DNA of 64,000 nt from positions 124,001 to 188,000 of the forward strand of contig NZ_BAAAXG010000002.1 in assembly GCF_039535475.1 (NCBI RefSeq), in the 5' to 3' direction. The notes below the pieces were generated by a model. The model ran no database searches and was not told the origin of the DNA. It saw only the letters and a list, made by a program, of their open reading frames with translations. How positions within the stretch are numbered: position 1 is the first letter of the stretch; each line of letters starts with the position of its first letter. The translations under genes and the position numbers were made by a program. Positions 20,392-35,755 of the stretch are shown in pieces. The DNA comes from Streptomyces showdoensis (GTDB lineage: Bacteria; Actinomycetota; Actinomycetes; Streptomycetales; Streptomycetaceae).

Positions 20392-20441
20392 CGCGGCTCT
20401 CCATGATCGATGTGTGCCGGTGGTCCCAGGCGGGCTGGCTC

Positions 20442-20477
20442 ATGATGGGCGGACGCCGAGAAGGCCGACAACCCCTA
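20442..20477 (-). promoter_or_regulatory. NRPS1 promoter with TAGGGGTTG element
   Basis: On the minus strand TAGGGGTTG (20477-20469) runs into a -35-like TTGTCG (20471-20466). After 18 nt comes CATCAT (20447-20442). The leader to the ATG at 20391 would be about 44 nt. The same element and spacing recur at the A-OMT and mbtH promoters. The 205-nt divergent region also holds the inverted repeat CCCCTGT-GG-ACAGGGG (20494-20509), a second operator candidate that may serve NRPS2. Confidence 0.5.
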
Positions 20478-20597
20478 TCCGGGGCCGCGAAAACCCCTGT
20501 GGACAGGGGCTTTTGGGAGTCGTCGGCCGTCCGTCCGACGGAACCGTCCTATCGTGCGGCCGACGACCGTCGATGCCTCACAGGCGCAGGAGGATCC

Positions 20598-27632
<7,035 letters not shown>

Positions 27633-27654
27633 CGGGACACCGCACCGCATACCA

Positions 27655-27688
27655 CCGCAGCCCCGGCCCGGAGAGGCCGGGGCTGCGG
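27655..27688 (+). terminator. 14-bp hairpin terminator after NRPS2
   Basis: The arms 27655-27668 (CCGCAGCCCCGGCC) and 27675-27688 are exact complements around CGGAGA. It lies 23 nt after the NRPS2 stop. Confidence 0.75.
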
Positions 27689-27721
27689 CGTTCCCGGACG
27701 GCGGGGGCGGGGGCACGGGGC

Positions 27722-27880
27722 GCGGACGCGCGGGACGGGGAGAGCGGGCCGGCGCGTGGACGCGCGGGCTTGGGGAGACCAGGGGCGCGCGCGGACGCGC
27801 GGGACGGGGAGAGCGGGCGCGCGCGGACGCGCGGAACGGCGGGAGCGGGCGTGCGCGGACGCGCGGAACGGCGGGAGCGG
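27722..27880. repeat. Five imperfect 32-35-bp GC-rich tandem repeats
   Basis: The core GCGGACGCGCGG recurs at 27722, 27756 (GTGG variant), 27791, 27823 and 27855, each followed by a variant of GACGGGGAGAGCGGG. It lies in the intergenic space between the convergent NRPS2 and free-PCP genes. It codes for nothing convincing. It could be a repeat from replication slippage or a spacer between two transcription units. Confidence 0.7.
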
Positions 27881-27898
27881 AACCTCCGCTCCCGCCGT
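27868..27898 (-). terminator. 14-bp hairpin terminator for the PCP/P450/A-OMT operon
   Basis: The arms 27868-27881 and 27885-27898 (TCCGCTCCCGCCGT) pair perfectly around ACC. It is 24 nt beyond the stop of the minus-strand carrier protein gene. Its left arm is the tail of the last tandem repeat. Confidence 0.65.
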
Positions 27899-27922
27899 CC
27901 CGTCGGTCGGGTCCGCCGGGTC

Positions 27923-28201
27923 CTATCGGGTCCCGTCGGACTGCCCGAGCTCGGCGAGCCGTGCGGTGAAGTCCGCCAGCACCGGGTGCTCCAGCAGCAC
28001 CCGGACCCGGACCGTGATGCCGAGGCGGCGGCGCACCGCGGCCACCACCTCCATGGCGGCCAGCGACTGGCCGCCCAGGGCGAAGAAGTCGTCGTCCTCC
28101 GTGACCGGGACGCCCAGGACCTCCTGCCAGATCTCGGCGATCGCGGCCGTGCCGGCGTTGCCGGCGTTCTCGGCGTTCTCAGCGGGGGCGGCGTTCGTCA
28201 C
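27923..28201 (-). CDS. Free-standing peptidyl carrier protein
   Basis: A 92-residue carrier protein. FFALGGQSLAAMEVVAAVRRR contains the phosphopantetheine serine. The first ~18 residues are an Ala/Asn/Glu/Gly low-complexity tail (NAAPAENAENAGNAG). GTG 28201 has AAGGAG about 10 nt upstream. Last gene of the A-OMT/P450 operon. Known systems such as NovH/NovI hold an aminoacyl-PCP for P450 hydroxylation; here the A domain and PCP are on separate proteins, and this PCP is the probable docking partner for both A-OMT and the P450. Confidence 0.9.
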   Translation of the reverse strand: MTNAAPAENAENAGNAGTAAIAEIWQEVLGVPVTEDDDFFALGGQSLAAMEVVAAVRRRLGITVRVRVLLEHPVLADFTARLAELGQSDGTR

Positions 28202-28224
28202 AGTCCATCAGCTCCTTGACGGGC

Positions 28225-29406
28225 TCACGCCGGGCTCAGCCGCACCGGCAGTCGGGTCAGTCCATGGATGAAGTTGCCCGCGCCCCACACCGGCTCGCCG
28301 GCCGGGGCGATCACCCGCACCCGGCGGATCAGCGCCGTCAGCAGCGCGGTGAGCTCCAGCCGGGCGACCCGGGCCCCGACGCAGACGTGGGGGCCCCAGC
28401 CGAACGCCAGGTGCTTGTTGGGCGTGCGGTCGGGCCGGAAGGTGTCCGGGTCGGGGAAGACGGCCGGGTCGCGGTTGGCCGAGCAGATCCAGGCGGTCAC
28501 CCGGTCGCCGGGGTGCAGCACGGTGCCGGCCACCGTCACCGGGCGGGTCACCGTGCGCAGCGCGTGCAGCCCGGGGCTGGTCCAGCGCAGGATCTCCTCG
28601 ACGGTGGTGGGCAGCAGCTCCGGCGCCGCGCGGAGCGCCGTCCACAGCTCCGGCCGGTCGCCGAAGACCAGCAGCGCCCCGGCCGCCGCGTACCGTACGG
28701 TCTCGCTCGCACCGGTCAGCACGCCGCTGCAGTTGAGGATCAGCTCGTCGTCGGTCAGATCGCCGTCGGCCGCGAGCAGCGCGCTGATCAGGTCGTCGCC
28801 GGGACGGGCCCGGCGCTCGGCGATCAGGTCGGCGAAGTAGCCGAAGATCTCGGCGTTGGCGTCCAGCCGGTCGATCGGGTCGGGGGAGTCCAGGCCGTCG
28901 GTGGTGAGCCTTCCGATCAGCGGCCAGTCGGCCCGGGGCAGGTTCATCATGGCGCAGATGACCTGGTTGGGGAGCCGCTGCGCCAGGTCGCCGACGGCGT
29001 CCCGGACCAGCGGCCCGCCGGCGTCCGCGGCCACCACCTCGTCCACCAGGTCGGTGACTCCGGCGACGATCCGGTCGTGCCACTGGCGCAGCGCCGCCGG
29101 GGTGAACGGGGCGCCCACCACGCGGCGGATCCGACCGTGCCGCGGCGGGTCGCTGACCACCATCATCCGGTCGGCGACCAGGTCGGCCGCCTCGCCCGAC
29201 CCGCCGAGCCTGATGCCCGCGCGGGAACTGAACGTGCCCGGGTCGGACAGGACCGCCTGGACGTCGTCGTACCGGGCGGCCACCCAGAACCCGGGGCCGT
29301 CCGGCTCCGGATGCCAGGTCAGACCCGGCCGTTCGCGGACGGCCGCGAGCCGGTCGAGGAACCGGTGCCCGGCGAAGACGCCGGGGGAGAGCAGATCGAT
29401 GTCCAT
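28225..29406 (-). CDS. Cytochrome P450
   Basis: A 393-residue soluble bacterial P450. Heme-binding loop FGWGPHVCVGARVARLE; K-helix TTVEEILRW with the ExxR-type region; I-helix LTGASETVRYAAAGALL, where the usual AGxxT is GASET. A 6-nt gap to the upstream A-OMT gene and the neighbouring PCP suggest it oxidises an aminoacyl group tethered to the PCP (for example beta-hydroxylation). No ferredoxin gene is seen in the window. The substrate is inferred from context only. Confidence 0.9.
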   Translation of the reverse strand: MDIDLLSPGVFAGHRFLDRLAAVRERPGLTWHPEPDGPGFWVAARYDDVQAVLSDPGTFSSRAGIRLGGSGEAADLVADRMMVVSDPPRHGRIRRVVGAPFTPAALRQWHDRIVAGVTDLVDEVVAADAGGPLVRDAVGDLAQRLPNQVICAMMNLPRADWPLIGRLTTDGLDSPDPIDRLDANAEIFGYFADLIAERRARPGDDLISALLAADGDLTDDELILNCSGVLTGASETVRYAAAGALLVFGDRPELWTALRAAPELLPTTVEEILRWTSPGLHALRTVTRPVTVAGTVLHPGDRVTAWICSANRDPAVFPDPDTFRPDRTPNKHLAFGWGPHVCVGARVARLELTALLTALIRRVRVIAPAGEPVWGAGNFIHGLTRLPVRLSPA

Positions 29407-29412
29407 CGCGGC

Positions 29413-32043
29413 TCAGCGCGCCTCGATCACGGAGAACGGCGACTCCGGGATCGTCAGGACCCGGTGCATGCCGAACCCGGCCGCCTCCAGGATCCGGGCG
29501 AAGCCGGCCCGGTCGCGCTCCCGGCCGCCGGTGAGCACCATCATGCCGAGGTCGCTCCAGTGGCTGACGTGCCGGCCGCCGTCCTCCGGCACCAGCATCT
29601 CGATCACGAGCAGCCGGCCGCCGGGCGCCAGCGCGCGGCGGCTCGACCGCAGGATCTCCACCGCCTGCTCGTCGGTCCAGTCGTGCAGGACGCTGCAGAG
29701 CAGATGGGTGTCCGCGCCGGCGGGCACCGAGACGAAGAAGTCCCCGGGCACCGCGCGGCAACCGGGGACGCCGCCGCGGAGGTTCACCTCGTCGATCACC
29801 GAGGGGCGGTCGAACAGGACGCCGCCCGCGTGCGGGGCCACCGAGAGGATCTCGCCGAGGAGGAAGCCGTCGGCGCCGCCGATGTCCAGGATGACCCGCG
29901 AGTCCGACCAGTCGACGGCCTCGGCCGCCTGCCGGTACAGGCGGCCGGTGCGCTCCCGCATCCGGCGCAGGAACGCGAGGTTCTCGCCGCGGCGGGTGTT
30001 CTTGACCCCGAAGAAGCCGTCGGCGCCCTCGTTGCCCGCGCCGCCGTTGAAGGAGGCGGTGCCGGTGCGGAAGGTGTCCGTGGCGCGCAGCCAGGCCAGC
30101 TGGCTCTCGGCGTTGACCAGGGAGGCGGAGAGGCTGTGCGGGTCGTCCCGGCGCAGCCGCGCGCCGAGCGGGGTCAGCCGGAAGCCGCCCGCCGGATCGC
30201 CGGCGAAGAACCCGGCGGTGGTGAGGGCGGCGAGCAGCCGGCCCAGGGAGTCGGGGTCGGCGTCGATCAGTTCCGCGGTCTTCGCCACGGGCTGTGCGGT
30301 CGAGAAGTCCATCACGTCGGCGACGCCGAGTTCGACGGCGATGCGCAGGGCGTGCGGCAGCACCGCGACCATGCTGTCGTCGACGAGCGTGAGGTAGTCC
30401 CGCACGATCGGGTCGGCGGCCTCGACGGGCGCGGTGTCGGCGGTCGCCGCGGAGCCGGCGGTTCTGCCGGCTCCGCCGGTTCTGCCGTCCGCGACGGCCT
30501 CCGCGACGGCCTCCTCGGCGCGTGCGGGCGGCGTGGTCGCTCCGGCGGCCGTGGTCGCCACGGCTTCGGTGGTCTCGGTGTACGTGGTCATCGTCAGCCC
30601 TTTTCCGGGGGTCGGGACGCGCAGCAGTTCGGTGACGGCTCGGTGGTCGACCTTGCCGTTGGCGTTGTGCGGGAGTTCGTCGAGGCGGCGCACCACATCG
30701 GGCACCAGATGGCCGGGGAGCCGCTCGCGCAGCTCCGTCCGGACCCGGTCCGGGTCCGCGTCTCCGGTGAAGGCCAGCGCCAGACGCTCGTACGCGCCGC
30801 TCCGGCCGGCCAGTGCCACCGCCACGCAGTCGCGCACGCCGGCGCGTCGCGCGGCGTGGCTCTCGACCTCGCCCAGCTCCACCCGGTAACCGCGGATCTT
30901 CACCTGCCGGTCGGCGCGGCCCAGGAAGTGCAGCACGCCCTCGGCGTCGCGCTCCGCGCGGTCGCCGGTGCGGTAGACCCGGGTCGGCACGCCCTCGACG
31001 TCGACCGTGACGAACACCTCGGCGGTGCGGTCCGGGTCGCGCAGGTATCCGTGGGCGAGACCCGTGCCGGCGACGCACAGTTCGCCGTCGATGAGATGGA
31101 TCGCGGTGCCGGGCACCGCCCGCCCGATGGGCACGCCGTGCGGGAGGTCGCAGTCCTCCGGCCGGATGGGGTGCATGGTGGCGAAGGCGAAACTCTCCAC
31201 CGGGCCGTAGCAGTTGATGACGGTCGTGTCCGGATGCGCCAGCAGCAGCGCGCGCACCGGCTCGGGCGACAGGCGTTCGCCGCCGATGAACATGAGGTCC
31301 ACCCCGCGCAGGCAGTCGGGGTCCAGCCGCACCAGCAGGTTCACCACGGAGGCGACCAGGACGAGGGTGTTCACGCCGTGCCGCTCGACCAGGTCGCGCA
31401 GGGTGTCCGGCAGCAGGTGGTCCTCGTCCGGCAGCACCACGGTGCCGCCCCGGCTGAGCATGCCCCACAGTTCCAGTCCGCAGGCGTCCCACCCGACCGG
31501 GGCCAGTTGCGGCAGCACCCGCCCGGGGCCGAAGGCCGCGAGCGGGCCGCTGTCGAAGAGCCGCAGCACCGCCCGGTGCGGGGTCACCACCCCCTTGGGG
31601 GCGCCCGTGCTGCCGGAGGTGAAGAAGACGCAGGCCGGGGCGTCCGGCCCGAGGTCCGCCGGGACGGCGGGGGACCCGGGCGAGGGAACGGCCGGCGGCG
31701 CCCAGCACGGGGCGCCGGCGAGCGGCGTGTCCGTGACGAACAGCTCCGCCCGCAGCAGGCGCAGCAGTTCCCGTACCCGCTCGTCCGGCCACTTCACGTC
31801 GATCGGGCAGTACGCCGCGCCCGTCTTGAGCACGGCCAGCAGGACGGTCACCATCCGGGCCGAGCGGGCGATGCGCACCGGCACCAGGCTCCCCGGCCCC
31901 ACTCCCGCCTCGGCCAGCGCCGCGGCGTACGAATCGGCCGTGGAAACCAGTTCGGAATAGGTGACCGGGCCGTTTTCGTCAATCAGCGCAATATGGTCGC
32001 CATATTCCGCCGCGCGCTCGTCGAGTGCCTGATGAATCAGCAC
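29413..32043 (-). CDS. Adenylation domain fused to SAM-dependent O-methyltransferase
   Basis: About 876 residues. The N-terminal A domain has [12 protein letters not shown], a pocket I read as DALVFGCAFK, an unusual CYGPVESFAF in place of GPTETT, YRTGDRAERDAEG and NGKVDHRA. A Thr/Ala/Gly-rich linker follows (~485-540), then a dimerisation helix bundle and a methyltransferase of the plant-type OMT family (LDIGGADGFLLGEIL; LLCSVLHDWTDEQAVEIL). There is no carrier domain. I prefer GTG 32043, with AAGGAG at a 6-nt spacing and downstream of the proposed promoter; ATG 32079 and GTG 32085 are alternatives. An internal ATG at 30591, preceded by GGAAAAGGG, could also give a separate methyltransferase. 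Probably loads the free PCP and O-methylates the P450 product. Confidence 0.88.
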   Translation of the reverse strand: MLIHQALDERAAEYGDHIALIDENGPVTYSELVSTADSYAAALAEAGVGPGSLVPVRIARSARMVTVLLAVLKTGAAYCPIDVKWPDERVRELLRLLRAELFVTDTPLAGAPCWAPPAVPSPGSPAVPADLGPDAPACVFFTSGSTGAPKGVVTPHRAVLRLFDSGPLAAFGPGRVLPQLAPVGWDACGLELWGMLSRGGTVVLPDEDHLLPDTLRDLVERHGVNTLVLVASVVNLLVRLDPDCLRGVDLMFIGGERLSPEPVRALLLAHPDTTVINCYGPVESFAFATMHPIRPEDCDLPHGVPIGRAVPGTAIHLIDGELCVAGTGLAHGYLRDPDRTAEVFVTVDVEGVPTRVYRTGDRAERDAEGVLHFLGRADRQVKIRGYRVELGEVESHAARRAGVRDCVAVALAGRSGAYERLALAFTGDADPDRVRTELRERLPGHLVPDVVRRLDELPHNANGKVDHRAVTELLRVPTPGKGLTMTTYTETTEAVATTAAGATTPPARAEEAVAEAVADGRTGGAGRTAGSAATADTAPVEAADPIVRDYLTLVDDSMVAVLPHALRIAVELGVADVMDFSTAQPVAKTAELIDADPDSLGRLLAALTTAGFFAGDPAGGFRLTPLGARLRRDDPHSLSASLVNAESQLAWLRATDTFRTGTASFNGGAGNEGADGFFGVKNTRRGENLAFLRRMRERTGRLYRQAAEAVDWSDSRVILDIGGADGFLLGEILSVAPHAGGVLFDRPSVIDEVNLRGGVPGCRAVPGDFFVSVPAGADTHLLCSVLHDWTDEQAVEILRSSRRALAPGGRLLVIEMLVPEDGGRHVSHWSDLGMMVLTGGRERDRAGFARILEAAGFGMHRVLTIPESPFSVIEAR

Positions 32044-32077
32044 GTACCGCTCCTTGTCCGCAGCTTCGATCGGTCGC

Positions 32078-32112
32078 ATACTCACCTGTCACCATGGTGT
32101 GCGCAACCCCTA
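32078..32112 (-). promoter_or_regulatory. A-OMT operon promoter with TAGGGGTTG element
   Basis: On the minus strand TAGGGGTTG (32112-32104) overlaps TTGCGC (32106-32101). After 17 nt comes GAGTAT (32083-32078). The predicted start of transcription (~32071) leaves a 28-nt leader to GTG 32043. The layout matches the NRPS1 and mbtH promoters. Confidence 0.45.
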
Positions 32113-32131
32113 TGCACCCCATAGGGGTTGC
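32103..32131. promoter_or_regulatory. 12-bp inverted repeat, operator candidate
   Basis: GCAACCCCTATG (32103-32114) and CATAGGGGTTGC (32120-32131) are perfect arms around CACCC. It presents the TAGGGGTTG element on both strands, between the divergent A-OMT and hmaS operons, as expected for a dimeric activator serving both. Confidence 0.6.
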
Positions 32132-32192
32132 TTCGAAACCCAAGTGCGAGAAGGCGGGTTCCGCACTGTTCGGCGGCTGGCGGCACGGTTCG

Positions 32193-32222
32193 TTGACATT
32201 CTCCGACGCCCGTCCTTAGCGT
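32193..32222 (+). promoter_or_regulatory. hmaS operon promoter
   Basis: TTGACA (32193-32198) is followed after 18 nt by TAGCGT (32217-32222), a good match to the Streptomyces vegetative consensus. It would drive the 11-gene precursor operon starting at 32300. Confidence 0.55.
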
Positions 32223-32246
32223 TTTTCCGTCGCGGTACCGGGATCT

Positions 32247-32261
32247 GAACAATTCTTGTTC
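32247..32261. promoter_or_regulatory. GAACAA-TTC-TTGTTC inverted repeat in the hmaS leader
   Basis: A perfect 6-bp inverted repeat with a 3-nt centre lies between the proposed -10 box and the hmaS ATG. It is AT-rich in a GC-rich genome. It could be a repressor site or a small RNA hairpin. Confidence 0.4.
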
Positions 32262-32299
32262 CCGACGTCGAAACCGATTATCGAGCCTTGGGGGAATTA

Positions 32300-33319
32300 A
32301 TGTCGTCCGGACCCCAGACCAGAAATCAGCACGCCGTCGACGCCGAGATCGACCACATCACGCTCTCGGTCGGGGACGCCCGTGCCCGTGCGGCCGAGTA
32401 CGTCGAGCGCTACGGCTTCGAGGTGATCGCGGCGGGAGAGACCCCGGAGTTCACCGCCGTGGCGGTGGGCCAGCGGGACACCGTCCTCCTGCTCCTGCAG
32501 GGCCTCACCGACGACCACCCGTCCACCCTGTTCACCGCCCGGCACGGCGACGGCGTCAGCGACATCGCCCTGCGGGTGGCGACACCCGACCCGACGGTGC
32601 TCCAGGCCTTCGGCGACGTGACCCACAGCTTCGTGAGCCGGCCCGCCGGCGCGCCCTGGTCGCTGCCCGGCATCGCGCCGGTGCGGACCGAGGGCACCAC
32701 GGAGACCGCGGCCACCTCGGCGCCGGCCACCCGTCACCTGCTCCGCGTCGACCACATAGCGGTCTGCCTGGAGACCGGCGAACTCGACGGAACCGTCGAG
32801 TTCTACCGCCGGACGCTCGGCTGGGAGGTGGTGTTCGAGGAGGACATCCACGTCGGAGCGCAGGCCATGCAGTCCAAGGTGGTGCAGAGCCCGAACGCGG
32901 GCGTGACGCTGACGCTGCTGCAGCCCATGAGCGGCGCCGTGCCCGGCCAGATCGACGACTTCCTGAAGAAGCACGGCGGCGGCGGCGTCCAGCACCTCGC
33001 CTTCGCGGTGCCGAACATCGTGGACGCCGTGGCCGAACTCGGCGGCTCCGGCGTGCGCTTCCTCTCCACGCCCGACACCTACTACGAGGACCTGCACGAG
33101 CGGCTCGGCTCGTCCGGCTACGCGGTCGCCGAACTGCGCAAGCACAGCGTGCTCGCCGACCGGGACCACGACGGCGAGCTGTTCCAGATCTTCACCCGGT
33201 CCGAGCACCCGCGCCGCACCCTCTTCATGGAGATCATCGAGCGCCGCGGCGCGACCACGTTCGGCAGCAACAACATCCGCAAGCTGTACGAGGCGGTCGA
33301 ACGACAGGACCTCGCGTGA
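32300..33319 (+). CDS. hmaS: 4-Hydroxymandelate synthase
   Basis: Non-heme Fe(II) dioxygenase of the vicinal-oxygen-chelate fold that converts 4-hydroxyphenylpyruvate to L-4-hydroxymandelate, the first dedicated step to Hpg. It is 339 residues, shorter than typical HPPD. Metal ligands: His in LRVDHIAVCLE, His in GGVQHLAFAV, Glu in LFMEIIERRG. It cannot be separated from HPPD by sequence alone here, but the next two genes (hydroxymandelate oxidase and Hpg aminotransferase) make HmaS the sound call. The ATG at 32300 follows GGGGGA. No prephenate dehydrogenase gene is seen, so 4-HPP must come from primary metabolism. Confidence 0.92.
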   Translation: MSSGPQTRNQHAVDAEIDHITLSVGDARARAAEYVERYGFEVIAAGETPEFTAVAVGQRDTVLLLLQGLTDDHPSTLFTARHGDGVSDIALRVATPDPTVLQAFGDVTHSFVSRPAGAPWSLPGIAPVRTEGTTETAATSAPATRHLLRVDHIAVCLETGELDGTVEFYRRTLGWEVVFEEDIHVGAQAMQSKVVQSPNAGVTLTLLQPMSGAVPGQIDDFLKKHGGGGVQHLAFAVPNIVDAVAELGGSGVRFLSTPDTYYEDLHERLGSSGYAVAELRKHSVLADRDHDGELFQIFTRSEHPRRTLFMEIIERRGATTFGSNNIRKLYEAVERQDLA

Positions 33320-34425
33320 CGGGCGGACCGGGCGTCCTGGCGCCCGACCCGCTCACCCTCGCCGACGTCGAGGACCGCGCCCGCGCCGTCCTGGCGCCCG
33401 AGGTCTACGACTTCGTGGCCGGCGGCAGCGGCGACGAGTCGACGCTGCACGCCAACCGCACCGCCTTCGACCGCTGCCACCTCGTGCCCCGGGTCCTCAA
33501 CGGGGTGGAGACCGCCGACACCACGACCACCCTGCTGGGTGCCGCGTCGTCGATGCCCGTCGCGGTGGCGCCGATGGCCTTCCACTCGGTGGTGCACCCG
33601 GACGGCGAGCCGGCGGTGTCCCGGGCCGCGGCCGCGGCCGGGATCCCCTTCACGGCGGCGACCCTGGCCAGCCGCCCGCTGGACGAACTGGTCCCGGCCG
33701 GCGGCGAACTGTTCCTCCAGCTGTACTGGCTGCGCGACCGGGCCCGCACCGCATGGCTGATCGCCGAGGCCGAGCGGCTTGGCGCCCGCGCCCTGATCCT
33801 CACCGTGGACGTCCCGTTCATGGGCCGCCGGCTGCGCGACCTGCGCAACGGGTTCGCCGTGCCGGCGCACGCCGCGCCGGTGAACCTGGCCGACACCCAG
33901 CGCGGTGCCGGGCAGACCGTCGGCGGGCACGCGGCCGCGGTGATCGACCCCACCCTCTCCTGGGCCGACCTGGAGTGGGTGCGGCGCCGGACCCGGCTGC
34001 CGCTGGTCCTCAAGGGAGTCCTCGACCCGGCGGACGCGCGGCGCGCCGTGGACCTCGGCGCGGACGGCCTGGTGGTGTCCAACCACGGCGGCCGGCAGCT
34101 CGACGGCGCCGTGCCCAGCCTGTTCGCCCTCCCGGCGATCCGGGACGAGGTCGGCGACGCGTGCGAGCTGCTGCTGGACAGCGGCGTGCGAGGCGGCACC
34201 GACGTCCTGCGCGCGCTGGCCCTCGGCGCGTCCGGGGTGCTGCTCGGCCGGCCGGTCCTGTGGGGACTGGCCGACGGCGGGGAGTCCGGGGTGACCGGGG
34301 CGCTGCGCCTGCTGCGTACCGAACTCGAGGTGTCGATGGCCCTCGCCGGGGCGCCGAACGTGGCCGCGGCCCGACGGCTCGGCGTGCGCTGGGCACCCGG
34401 AACCGACGAACGGGAGGGGTCATGA
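33316..34425 (+). CDS. hmo: 4-Hydroxymandelate oxidase
   Basis: A 369-residue FMN-dependent alpha-hydroxyacid oxidase. FVAGGSGDESTLHANRTAFD at the N-terminus, LTVDVPFMGRRLRDLRNGF, and the catalytic SNHGGRQLDG followed by LDSGVRGGTDVLRAL and GASGVLLGRPVLWGL for FMN phosphate binding. It oxidises hydroxymandelate to 4-hydroxybenzoylformate. The GTG at 33316 overlaps the hmaS stop (GTGA), so it is translationally coupled. Confidence 0.92.
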   Translation: MTGGPGVLAPDPLTLADVEDRARAVLAPEVYDFVAGGSGDESTLHANRTAFDRCHLVPRVLNGVETADTTTTLLGAASSMPVAVAPMAFHSVVHPDGEPAVSRAAAAAGIPFTAATLASRPLDELVPAGGELFLQLYWLRDRARTAWLIAEAERLGARALILTVDVPFMGRRLRDLRNGFAVPAHAAPVNLADTQRGAGQTVGGHAAAVIDPTLSWADLEWVRRRTRLPLVLKGVLDPADARRAVDLGADGLVVSNHGGRQLDGAVPSLFALPAIRDEVGDACELLLDSGVRGGTDVLRALALGASGVLLGRPVLWGLADGGESGVTGALRLLRTELEVSMALAGAPNVAAARRLGVRWAPGTDEREGS

Positions 34426-35750
34426 CCGAGGCGTCCCACGCCTCGACGGCACGGCCGGGAACGGTGCTGGACCTGGCCGACCTGCACGGGTCGCTGTCCG
34501 ATCCGGCGCTGCTCTCGATGAACCTGCTGAACGAGGTGTCCGAACGGTACCCGGACGCGGTCTCCTTCGCGCCCGGCCGGCCGGACCCCGGCGGGTTCGC
34601 GATCGAGGACGTCCACCGCTATCTGCGCGCCTGGACCGAGCACGTCACCGACGGCACGGACCAGGGCGCGGAGACGGCCCGCAACCGGCTCTACCAGTAC
34701 GGCAGGACGAAGGGCGTCATCCAGGACCTGGTGGCCCGCAACCTGGCGACCGACGAGAACATCCACGTCGACCCCGAGACGATCCTGGTGACCGTCGGCT
34801 GCCAGGAGGCCATGGTCCTGGTGCTGCGCGCGCTGCGCGCCGACGAGCACGACGTGCTCCTGGCCACGTCGCCGTCCTACGTGGGCATCACCGGCGCGGC
34901 CCGCCTGGTCGACCTGCCGGTCGTGCCGGTCGACAGCGGCACCGCCGGGATCGACCTGGACGACCTGGCGGCCAAGGTGAAGGGCGCGCGCGAGGCCGGA
35001 CTGCGGCCCCGGGCCTGCTACCTGGTGCCCGACTTCGCCAACCCGACCGGGCTCAGCCTCGACGTGCCGACCCGGCACCGGCTGCTCGACCTGGCGGCGG
35101 AGCTCGACATCCTGATCATCGAGGACAACCCGTACGGCTTCTTCGGCGACGGCGCGGCCCCGAAGCCGACGCTCAAGTCGCTGGACTCCGGCCACCGGGT
35201 GGTCTACCTCGGCTCGTACGCCAAGACCCTCCTGCCCGGCGCCCGGATCGGGTTCGTGGTGGCGGACCAGCCCGTCGTCCGCGGCGGCGAGACGGCCGGC
35301 ACCCTCGCCGACGAGCTCTCGAAGATCAAGAGCATGATCACGGTCAACACCCCGCCGATCGCCCAGGCGGTCATCGGCGGCGCGTTGCTGGAGAACGACT
35401 TCGCCCTGCGCGAGGCGAACCGGGACGCCACCGCCCGGTACGGAGAGCGGCTGCGGCACCTGCTCGACGGGCTGGCCGCACGCTTCCCCACCCCGTCCCC
35501 GGTCGGCTGGAACCGACCGGACGGCGGATTCTTCCTGGTCGTCACGGTGCCGTTCGTCGCCGACGACGACCTGCTCGCCTACTCGGCCAAGCGGCACAAG
35601 GTCATCTGGACGCCGATGCACCACTTCTACGCGGCGGAGGGCGGGGCGCGGCAGCTGCGCCTGTCCCTCAGCTCGCTCACGCCGGAGAAGATCGACCTCG
35701 GTCTGGACCGGTTCGCTGCGCTGGTGACCGACCTTCTGGAGAGGACCTGA
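34422..35750 (+). CDS. hpgT: 4-Hydroxyphenylglycine aminotransferase
   Basis: A 442-residue fold-type I PLP aminotransferase. VSFAPGRPDPGGFAIEDV at the N-terminus, LVPDFANPTGLSLDVPTRHR, IIEDNPYGFFGD, and the Schiff-base lysine in YLGSYAKTLLPGARIGF. It transaminates 4-hydroxybenzoylformate to L-Hpg, usually with Tyr as donor, which regenerates 4-HPP. The start overlaps the oxidase stop (ATGA). With HmaS and Hmo it gives a complete Hpg set; no dpgA-D are seen, so Dpg is not expected. Confidence 0.9.
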   Translation: MTEASHASTARPGTVLDLADLHGSLSDPALLSMNLLNEVSERYPDAVSFAPGRPDPGGFAIEDVHRYLRAWTEHVTDGTDQGAETARNRLYQYGRTKGVIQDLVARNLATDENIHVDPETILVTVGCQEAMVLVLRALRADEHDVLLATSPSYVGITGAARLVDLPVVPVDSGTAGIDLDDLAAKVKGAREAGLRPRACYLVPDFANPTGLSLDVPTRHRLLDLAAELDILIIEDNPYGFFGDGAAPKPTLKSLDSGHRVVYLGSYAKTLLPGARIGFVVADQPVVRGGETAGTLADELSKIKSMITVNTPPIAQAVIGGALLENDFALREANRDATARYGERLRHLLDGLAARFPTPSPVGWNRPDGGFFLVVTVPFVADDDLLAYSAKRHKVIWTPMHHFYAAEGGARQLRLSLSSLTPEKIDLGLDRFAALVTDLLERT

Positions 35751-35755
35751 CAACC

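Noticed and set aside
11014..20406. A very long open frame on the plus strand opposite NRPS1
   Set aside because: It is the GC-rich antisense shadow of NRPS1: no domain, strongly biased His/Gly/Arg/Gln composition, while the minus strand shows complete NRPS domains.
27715..27900. CRISPR array in the 32-35-bp repeats
   Set aside because: The repeats are adjacent and imperfect with no unique spacers, and no cas genes are present.
32300..35750. Dihydroxyphenylglycine (Dpg) biosynthesis
   Set aside because: No type III PKS (DpgA) or DpgB-D genes in the window; the three genes are specific to Hpg.
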